Source: Thraustochytrium sp. TN22 (taxonomy: Eukaryota; Sar; Bigyra; Thraustochytrida; Thraustochytriidae). Taken from it: DNA of 64,000 nt. Both the position numbers and the translations under genes were made by a program. How positions within the stretch are numbered: position 1 is the stretch's first letter; each line of letters starts with the position of its first letter. This document shows, one piece after another, positions 58,801 to 64,000 of the stretch. Under the pieces are notes generated by a model. It was not told the origin of the DNA, did not search any database, and saw only the letters and a list, made by a program, of their open reading frames with translations. Where the stretch lies: assembly GCA_013306675.1 (NCBI GenBank), contig JABLUY010000170.1:1-64000 (forward strand), in the 5' to 3' direction.

Positions 58801-61263
58801 CTCCTCGGACGCTACGAAGCGTACAATGTCCACAGCCACCTTCTTGCGGGGGCCGTGGTCGATCTCGTTGCGCGCGCGAGGGGCCGTCTGCGCCGGCGAC
58901 GGCACCGACCACGCCGCGGCTGACGGGGTTCCTTTGCTGCCGCAGCCGCTACTCGCCCCTTCTTCGGCGGCCCTATTCTCGCTGCTCGCGCCTTGCATGA
59001 AATTGTCTGCAAAGCTGCGCAACGCTGGCACCATGTTCCGCAGCGCGCGCCTGGCCTCCTGCGCGGAGCTATTGACGCCAAAGAGCTCCTCTACGAATTC
59101 GGGCGCCTTGAGCAGCTCCTCGATCTCGCTGTCCTCCACCAGGCCCACGGCGTCCTTGTCGCGACGGGACTGGTACGGGAACATGGTGCGTTCCATGAGG
59201 CGATGCTTGAGGCGCCCGTGCACAACGTTTGGGTGCGAGTCGAAGACGCGGATGTGGCCCTTGAGCACCGCGCGCCGCACGCACTCCATCGAGTCCATGA
59301 TGCTGGTTGGAGACACCAAAAAGTCCGGCGCCAGCACCAGGTAGTTCTCCTCGTCGTTCACCACGATGCGCACTCGCGCGCCCTTTTGGCGCGGCGTCAT
59401 GCTCAGGTCCGGGGCACCGTGTGTCCAGACGATGTTAATGTAGTCGCCCGCCTCGGGCGCCGAGTCAATCCAGTTGCCCTCCACGTAAATGTCTGCCTCC
59501 ACCTCGCCTGGCCGCGTGCTGGCCTGGAGGTGGATCGTCATGGGCAGGTCCGGCATGAGCGTGGCCTCCTGAACCTTGAAGCGCGTAAAGCACTTGCCGT
59601 CCGGGTTCGCCGACGCCGAGTACGGTGGCAGGATGCGCGCATGCGCATCCAGGCCACGGTGCTCCGCCTGCTCCATGGCGGCCAACATGTAGTCATCCAT
59701 TGGGTCCTGCTCCTCGCTTTCGACCAGCTGCTCTGGAGGTGTCAGCTTGAGGCTACCTGGGCCCGGCGGTATGCTAATCTTGGGAGGGACATGTTTTGAT
59801 CCAGCGTTGCTGGCCTTTGCTTCGGCGCTGCTGGTCATTGTCTTCTCGGCCGCCTCGCACATGGCCAGCATTCGGGTCTCCAGGTCATCATCAGCCTCGA
59901 CATCCATGCGATCCCCAGACGGCTGGGCTGCTTTGACATTTTCACGCAGCGCGCCAGAGGGTTTGAGTGCCGCCTGAGCTGCTTTGGCATCTTCATTTTC
60001 AGAGCGTTCGAGTGCCGCGTCAGGCGCACTGGACTTGTCCAAAACATCAGACACGCCGGTCTTGTCGTTCATCGTAGGCGCGCTGGACTCGACGGCAAGA
60101 GGGCTCAACTCGGGCTTGGCAATGGCGGGCGCGCTGGGCCTGGCGGTGTCCGCACGGGACTCGAACATGTCCAGAGCTGCACTGAAAAGCGCGTCTTGGT
60201 CTACGCAATGGTCGTGGTCCGGGCGCACAGCCTCGGGCTTGGCCTGAGGTGGCGGAGAAGCCTGCTGGGACGCTGCGATGGCATCCGACGCAAGCTGGGC
60301 CTGGTTCACCGGCACGGAGCTCAGAGGAGTCCGCTTGACCGGCGCGGACGCCGCCTCCGACTTATTGGAGCACCCTGCAGCTTGCTCCTTGCGGCGTTGG
60401 GCAGCCTGACGGCGCTGCAGAGCCTCCTGCCGCTGCTTCGCGATCTCCTCGGCGGAGCGAACCCGGCTCGGTTTCCGCGGCCCGACAACTTCACCGGCGC
60501 CGGATGCCGCAAGGGCAGACGGCCCCGCTTTCGTGGCAGGCTGCGAGGCCGACACCCCGGCCAGACCGCGTGGAGGCGCGTGGTATAAGGCCGGCGGGCG
60601 CGGCTGCGGCGCGCCACGAGGCAGAGGCCCGACTGCGCCACGCGGCGGCATGCGAGCCACGGGCCCTCCCCGTGGCGGCATGGTGCCTGCTGGACCGCGT
60701 GGCTGTATGCGGACTGGGCCGGGCGGCCCGCGGGGCGCCATGCGATGCGGACCGAGCGGCCCTCGCGGCGCCCCGCGCCCGCGCAGTGGCATTCGCTGCG
60801 GGCGCGCGCCGTCCAGATTGCGCTCGAGCTGCGAGAGAAAGTTCTCCATCTTGTCCGGCTGGTCCTCGGTGGCCGCCGTGTTGAGCTGCTCAAAGTGCCT
60901 GTCGAGGTTCTTGGCGACATTCTCGCTGTCGTTGACGGCGACCTGACTGAGCTGCTCGTCGTGCAGCCAGGCGTCGAGGCTGTTGCGGTTGTCACGAGCG
61001 CCCGAGTCGCCGGCGTCCAGGGGATCGCCGGCATCCTCGCCGTGCTTGGCACGCTTCGTGCGGCCGTGCTTGGCGCCCTGATAAAGCTCGTCAAGGTCCC
61101 GCAGCGCCTCATCGGGCGGCGCGGGCCGACGCACGATGCGCTTCTTGTCCGTGGACGTCGCTCTATCGTTCCATGTCACGACCGGGCCCTGCTTGGGCGT
61201 CGCCCGCGGCGACACGATGGACAGCGCGTACTCCTCCTCGTCCATGGCGCTCGCGCCGCTCAT
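55801..61263 (-). CDS. DNA2: DNA replication nuclease-helicase DNA2
   Basis: A 1,820-residue enzyme that trims Okazaki flaps and resects DNA ends. ATG 61263 (MSGASAMDEEEYALSI) is the first ATG; the upstream frame is GCC-run noise. The N-terminal about 500 residues are a disordered extension with RG/PRG-rich sequence (MAPRGPPGP, MPPRGGPVARMPPRG). The PD-(D/E)XK nuclease (about 800-900) has WGIVGTPDLLAQVRF and VELKTGNGKTEHHAQVLLYS. A C-x2-C-x5-C cluster (CNTCYEKASC, about 1000) matches the Fe-S ligands of DNA2. The SF1B helicase core has Walker A GLPGVGKST (about 1335), motif II VDEAGQ (about 1442), GDDKQLPPL, LTLQYRMNEDI, ITPYRSQLRAL and VDRYQGRDKD with RRLNVAFTRAK. All catalytic signatures are present. 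The protein is longer than typical DNA2 (1,060-1,520), mainly through the N-terminal extension. Confidence 0.93.
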   Translation of the reverse strand: MSGASAMDEEEYALSIVSPRATPKQGPVVTWNDRATSTDKKRIVRRPAPPDEALRDLDELYQGAKHGRTKRAKHGEDAGDPLDAGDSGARDNRNSLDAWLHDEQLSQVAVNDSENVAKNLDRHFEQLNTAATEDQPDKMENFLSQLERNLDGARPQRMPLRGRGAPRGPLGPHRMAPRGPPGPVRIQPRGPAGTMPPRGGPVARMPPRGAVGPLPRGAPQPRPPALYHAPPRGLAGVSASQPATKAGPSALAASGAGEVVGPRKPSRVRSAEEIAKQRQEALQRRQAAQRRKEQAAGCSNKSEAASAPVKRTPLSSVPVNQAQLASDAIAASQQASPPPQAKPEAVRPDHDHCVDQDALFSAALDMFESRADTARPSAPAIAKPELSPLAVESSAPTMNDKTGVSDVLDKSSAPDAALERSENEDAKAAQAALKPSGALRENVKAAQPSGDRMDVEADDDLETRMLAMCEAAEKTMTSSAEAKASNAGSKHVPPKISIPPGPGSLKLTPPEQLVESEEQDPMDDYMLAAMEQAEHRGLDAHARILPPYSASANPDGKCFTRFKVQEATLMPDLPMTIHLQASTRPGEVEADIYVEGNWIDSAPEAGDYINIVWTHGAPDLSMTPRQKGARVRIVVNDEENYLVLAPDFLVSPTSIMDSMECVRRAVLKGHIRVFDSHPNVVHGRLKHRLMERTMFPYQSRRDKDAVGLVEDSEIEELLKAPEFVEELFGVNSSAQEARRALRNMVPALRSFADNFMQGASSENRAAEEGASSGCGSKGTPSAAAWSVPSPAQTAPRARNEIDHGPRKKVAVDIVRFVASEEKIWSSMWGIVGTPDLLAQVRFRRTGDAAAREVLAAVELKTGNGKTEHHAQVLLYSLMLQDRYHGLSLMSDEDAGAGLLMYVTKERDSRGGPNESPKMPRPDKVSLNWVPIMHEHVAPVLQKRNLFVKQSAPVHVRSSATHLNGGKQETEHKKGDGEDDEVPDIEDFKLPAVAGNLRQVCNTCYEKASCMTLHRALENGTPESSGLREEHFEECAPKLAEPHVEYLRKWSKMIHLENCTSESRYRELWTMTGPERENRGRCIASMQLVSTRLREVSFLSRRFITTFRRHRAPTDEPFPSIEQLNFEKGELVTIGIEGRQHAVGLGTIHALTKDTVELIAENPVHLPKEGDIASLHWRIDKDETRFGTIRDSKTSLYWLMQERRERHRRLIIDLVEPGFVDDGKDAMDLFEVFQGGGAQQGTADGGLASRALREEQNLPKQVWSGNVKFDSLQDAYRYLHKGARPTFAMSGPAGHVADPVMEDMHQRYLTQLNEDQRRMVGYVLAAKDYVCVQGLPGVGKSTTISFIVQTLYRLGCSVLVCAYTHSALDGILLKIKDDAGNFPVKRIGRAEKVDKALHEDLVGRMSLEELGQLREDSHIIVGVTCMGVRSPIVQRREFDFVIVDEAGQVTQPFVIGPACRGKRFVVVGDDKQLPPLVKNIAAERMGMSKSLLQRLGSANDRVAEVKLTLQYRMNEDIQYVANELVYRGELKAGSEEVANARLALPRYWAKEEHVNPVLLRKSQTQTKQWLADVLAADVSVAFLNTDGVDGSEESRVKMNQEAEARRAASSPLAGGTGLVSQISQGDPKARGGTSHQTKHHGRLENKFEARVVQRVVAGLVASGADEEQIGIITPYRSQLRALSAAVDRFQHVECATVDRYQGRDKDCIIISLVRSNTTNDVGGLLKDYRRLNVAFTRAKTKLIVVGAARTLESSGICKRFIEVCREKGWVHDLPQTATDMDALDAWMKTYDGKEPRPRAANEHEHESGHQTHASTPGDHTI

Positions 61264-61383
61264 CGTGCACAGCAGTGGCACGGTTCGACACGGCACGGCT
61301 TGGCGCGCCACGACACCACACGACCGACAGGCTACACGACGCAGCCCCAGACAGGCCACACAACACGACGCAGCCCCGCTCCC

Positions 61384-61423
<40 letters not shown>

Positions 61424-61939
61424 GCCGCCGCCGCGCCGAAGTGCCGCTGCCGCCGCGGCCGCCGCACCTGCGCGCCCGCTCACCCGCCGCCGCCGCCGCC
61501 GCCGCCGCCGCGCCGCCGCCGCGGGCGCGCGCGCCACGAAGTTGCTCTGCGCCGCCCGGCCCTTCTGAGCCTAACTGTCGCCCTTGGCCGAGCTCTGGTC
61601 GCTCTCACGCGGCTCCCGTTCCCTCGCGGCCGGCCAAAATTTAAAATCGCCTGACCGACCCTGACCGGAACCCTCGCGCATGGGCGCGGTTCTGGCTGTG
61701 GGGTTTTGCGAACCTCGCCGAGTCGAGCCGTTCGTGACGCATGCATTTGTCTTTGTTCATCGTGAGAGTCGCCGCTGGTGGCGCGAGCGGGAGTCGGGTA
61801 TCCGCGCGGCGCGGAGACTCGGAGGCGGCAAAGCTTGCTTGGTGGCGGCTCCGCCGGGAGACGAGAGAGGCCGCGAATGTCGCGGCGGCGGCAGCGGTGA
61901 GCGAGCGTGCATGCGAGCGCGGCGCCCAAGCTCGAGGGG
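61264..61939. promoter_or_regulatory. Divergent promoter region with GCC runs
   Basis: About 680 bp separate the diverging DNA2 and ankyrin genes. Near-pure gcc triplet runs lie at 61388-61432 and 61485-61520. No TATA-like element stands out. The long Arg- or Ala-rich frames on both strands here come from the triplet runs. Confidence 0.45.
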
Positions 61940-64000
61940 ATGGAGAGCAAGGCGGAGGCGAAGGAAGACGATGGCGCGCTGCAGGCGAACTTGAGCGTGT
62001 CGCGCGGCAAAACGCTGGGGCTGGTGGACGCGCAGCAAAAGCTGCTGGAGCGGCAGCGCATGCAGGAGGAGCGCAAGGCGCGCGCAAGGGAGGCGAGTGC
62101 GTGGAACAAGTCGATTCGCGCGCAGGAGCGCAAGCTGGATGCGTCGCGGGAGGCGGACGCGCAAGGCAGGCCGCGCTGGCAGGCCAAGGACTTTGGCGGC
62201 GCGTACCATGAGAGCAGAATCGCGAGCAAGTACCCGATCGCGGGCACGGCGATCGAGGTGGAGCGCGCGCGGTCGCGAGGCATTGTCGCGCGCAAAGAGC
62301 GCGAGGAGCGCGAGCTGGCTGAGCTGCAGGAGATGCACAAGCACCGCGCTGTGGCCAAGGGCCGCTTCGCGCAGGCGCGCGAGGACTTCAAGGCGCAGTA
62401 CGCGGAGCGCGTGTACCTGCAGCAGGACGTGGCGGAGACGCTCGAGCGGCGCACCGAGGAGCTCGCGCACCTGCGCGAGCGATTCCGGCGCGAGCGCAAC
62501 GCTTTCGCGCCGCGGCAAGACGGCCAGCTGGAGGCCTTCATGGAGGCGGTGCGCCAAGGCCGAATGGAGCGAGCGCACCACCTGCTCCAGAGCGGCGCGG
62601 TGGAGGTGAATGAGGTGGGGCCGTTCAACCAGGGCCAGACGGCGCTCATGGAAGCCTGCATGCACGCACGCGTGACGACGGTCCGCCTATTGCTGGATGT
62701 GGGCGCCGACCCGAACCAGCGCAGCGCGCGCGGCCAGGGCACGCTGCACGTGGTGTGGTACCCGGTCGTACAGGAGCCGCGGCCGAGCGGGCTGCATCGC
62801 GTGGTGGCGCTGCGCAACGTGCAGAGCATCGTGGAGATGCTGCTGCAGGCCGGCGCGGACCCGAACATGGCGGACCCAGCGGGCCAGACCACGCTGCACT
62901 ACGCGGCAGCGGAGCTGAGCACGCCGCTGTGCGAGATGGTGCTGCGCGCCGGCGACCCGTCGCTCCTGGACGCGCGGGACTCGCAGGGCCAGACGCCGGC
63001 GGAAACGTGCCCGGACAAGAAGCACGAGGCGTACAAGCTGCTGGCCAACTGGCGCGTGTGCATGAGCGGGCAGAAGCTGAACGAGTTCCAGCGCGCCTGG
63101 TTCCAGTACATGAACGAGCCGGCGGTGGGGCCGCGGCTCGCGGTGCAGCCGAGCGCCGGCATGGTGGTGAACCAGCTGCGGCTGTCGGACTTTCGGCGGC
63201 ACGCGGCGACGGACCTGCGCGAGGGCGTCGCGGAGCGGCGGCGCGCCGAGGTGGCTGGGGACCGGCGCAAGTCGACGGCGGGCTTTGGGGAGTCGGAGGA
63301 CAGCGCCGCGGACCTCCGGACCGTGGCGGAGTTTGTGCAGCTCGCGCAGAAGCGGTACACGGCCTCGTACCGGGCCAAGTGCGAGGCGGAGCGCCGCAAG
63401 GTGAAGCCGTCGGACCGTCAGCTCACGCTGGTGGAGTATTTGGTCGGCACCGAGGCGCGCAAGCGCGCCAAGGAGCTCGACACGAAGACGCGCACCTCGC
63501 AAAAGCGTGCGCGCATCCTCGAGCGCCGCAAGGCCGTGGCGCACGCGCTGCTGGAGGATCCGTACCGCGGCGGGGCGGAGCGCGTGCGCCGGCGCGACCT
63601 CGAGGACGTGCCGCTCGAGGCGACGGACGACGAGCACATCGCCGCGGACGTCTTGCAGAACAACGTGCTGCGCCGCCCCTGGACCGTCTCGGCGGTGGGC
63701 CGCGCGGGCGGCGCCTTTCACCCTCGCGTGCTGGGCCGCGTCGTGGCCCGCGTGCAGGGCAGCCCGAACAATACCGGCGCGCTGCGCGTGACCGCCTCGC
63801 ACTACGCGCAGCGGCGTGCGAGCGTGCAGCGGCTGGCGCGCAAGCTCGGCCGCGAGAAGGACGAGGACGAGGACGACGAGGACGACGATGAGGAGGTCGT
63901 CGAGCCAGTACGCGGGCCAAGCGAGGCGTTGCGAGCCTCGACCGCCGCGGGCGGCGAGGCTTCGGGCAAGAAGACGAGGGGGGCGCAAGCGCCGGCAGGC
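61940..64000 (+). CDS. Ankyrin-repeat protein, C-terminus beyond the window
   Basis: The frame opens at the ATG at 61940 (MESKAEAKEDDGALQANLSV) and stays open for 687 codons to the window edge, so the 3' end is missing. Residues about 30-190 are charged helix, probably coiled coil (QQKLLERQRMQEERKAR; QYAERVYLQQDVAETLERRT). Ankyrin repeats follow at about 200-370 (GQTALMEACMHARVTTVRLL, VGADPNQRSARGQGTLHVVW, VQSIVEMLLQAGADPNMADP, GQTTLHYAAAELS, SQGQTPAETCPDKKH). A basic helical region, then an acidic run (about 640-655), approach the edge. It is probably a scaffold; no catalytic motif is visible. The domain call is firm, the function unknown. Codon use matches the neighbouring genes. Confidence 0.85.
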   Translation, partial: MESKAEAKEDDGALQANLSVSRGKTLGLVDAQQKLLERQRMQEERKARAREASAWNKSIRAQERKLDASREADAQGRPRWQAKDFGGAYHESRIASKYPIAGTAIEVERARSRGIVARKEREERELAELQEMHKHRAVAKGRFAQAREDFKAQYAERVYLQQDVAETLERRTEELAHLRERFRRERNAFAPRQDGQLEAFMEAVRQGRMERAHHLLQSGAVEVNEVGPFNQGQTALMEACMHARVTTVRLLLDVGADPNQRSARGQGTLHVVWYPVVQEPRPSGLHRVVALRNVQSIVEMLLQAGADPNMADPAGQTTLHYAAAELSTPLCEMVLRAGDPSLLDARDSQGQTPAETCPDKKHEAYKLLANWRVCMSGQKLNEFQRAWFQYMNEPAVGPRLAVQPSAGMVVNQLRLSDFRRHAATDLREGVAERRRAEVAGDRRKSTAGFGESEDSAADLRTVAEFVQLAQKRYTASYRAKCEAERRKVKPSDRQLTLVEYLVGTEARKRAKELDTKTRTSQKRARILERRKAVAHALLEDPYRGGAERVRRRDLEDVPLEATDDEHIAADVLQNNVLRRPWTVSAVGRAGGAFHPRVLGRVVARVQGSPNNTGALRVTASHYAQRRASVQRLARKLGREKDEDEDDEDDDEEVVEPVRGPSEALRASTAAGGEASGKKTRGAQAPAG

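Noticed and set aside
61480-62892. 470-codon minus-strand frame
   Set aside because: It overlaps the plus-strand ankyrin protein, which has recognisable repeats, and is Ser/Arg-rich.
1-64000. tRNA or rRNA genes
   Set aside because: I found no cloverleaf with A/B boxes or rRNA-like core by eye; a covariance search would be needed to exclude tRNAs in the spacers.

Overview
The window is GC-rich nuclear DNA from a eukaryote, most likely a free-living unicellular protist. The evidence is the gene content: a myosin, the exocyst subunit Sec3, GPI-anchor and ceramide enzymes, a Deltex-type ubiquitin ligase, a UBX/p97 adaptor, DNA2, and a plant/algal-type Ca2+ exchanger with EF hands. Almost every gene reads as one long uninterrupted frame, so introns are rare. 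Two short introns (63-69 nt, GTACGT...CAG) can be inferred in one duplicated gene. Codon third positions are strongly G/C. I cannot name the lineage; a heterotrophic stramenopile or a similar protist is a guess. Genes alternate strand, with short spacers full of decayed short tandem repeats, and there is no operon-like organisation.

Layout. 1-460: a trinucleotide satellite with a 147-bp higher-order unit. 987-9000: DNAJC21/JJJ1, a small hypothetical gene, a WWE-RING-Deltex ligase, and an ankyrin-TPR protein. 10.2-13.8 kb: a myosin heavy chain. 14.0-15.8 kb: a sorting nexin. 16.2-21.2 kb: a 1,654-residue unrecognised coiled-coil protein. 21.8-27.8 kb: a UBA-PUB-UBX p97 cofactor, diphthine-ammonia ligase, and a PIG-G-type ethanolamine phosphate transferase. 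28.1-30.6 kb: an orphan gene of less GC-rich composition. 31.8-36.5 kb: an NCL-type Ca2+ exchanger, an alpha/beta hydrolase and an alkaline ceramidase. 36.8-40.2 kb: Sec3. 55.8-61.3 kb: DNA2 nuclease-helicase. 61.9 kb to the edge: an incomplete ankyrin protein.

The striking region is 39.4-55.7 kb. It holds three paralogous genes for large proteins with a degenerate J-like N-terminus lacking HPD, a dynamin-type GTPase domain, and a C-terminal array of about 25-residue repeats of DUF4116 type. The front halves are almost identical between the copies, but the arrays differ greatly (about 8, 27 and 14 units), and the middle copy contains a freshly amplified, homogenised run of 75-bp units. Two copies of a small three-exon coiled-coil gene and a second copy of the 3' third of Sec3 lie between them. 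A shared 5-base tccgg at the Sec3 and coiled-coil breakpoints marks the junction of a tandem segmental duplication.

The GTPase family looks like a recently expanding locus whose repeat domain diversifies while the motor is conserved. By analogy only, that pattern recalls variable-repeat recognition proteins, and it is the best candidate here for an undescribed system. The other genes are ordinary housekeeping or membrane-traffic genes with no evident joint pathway.
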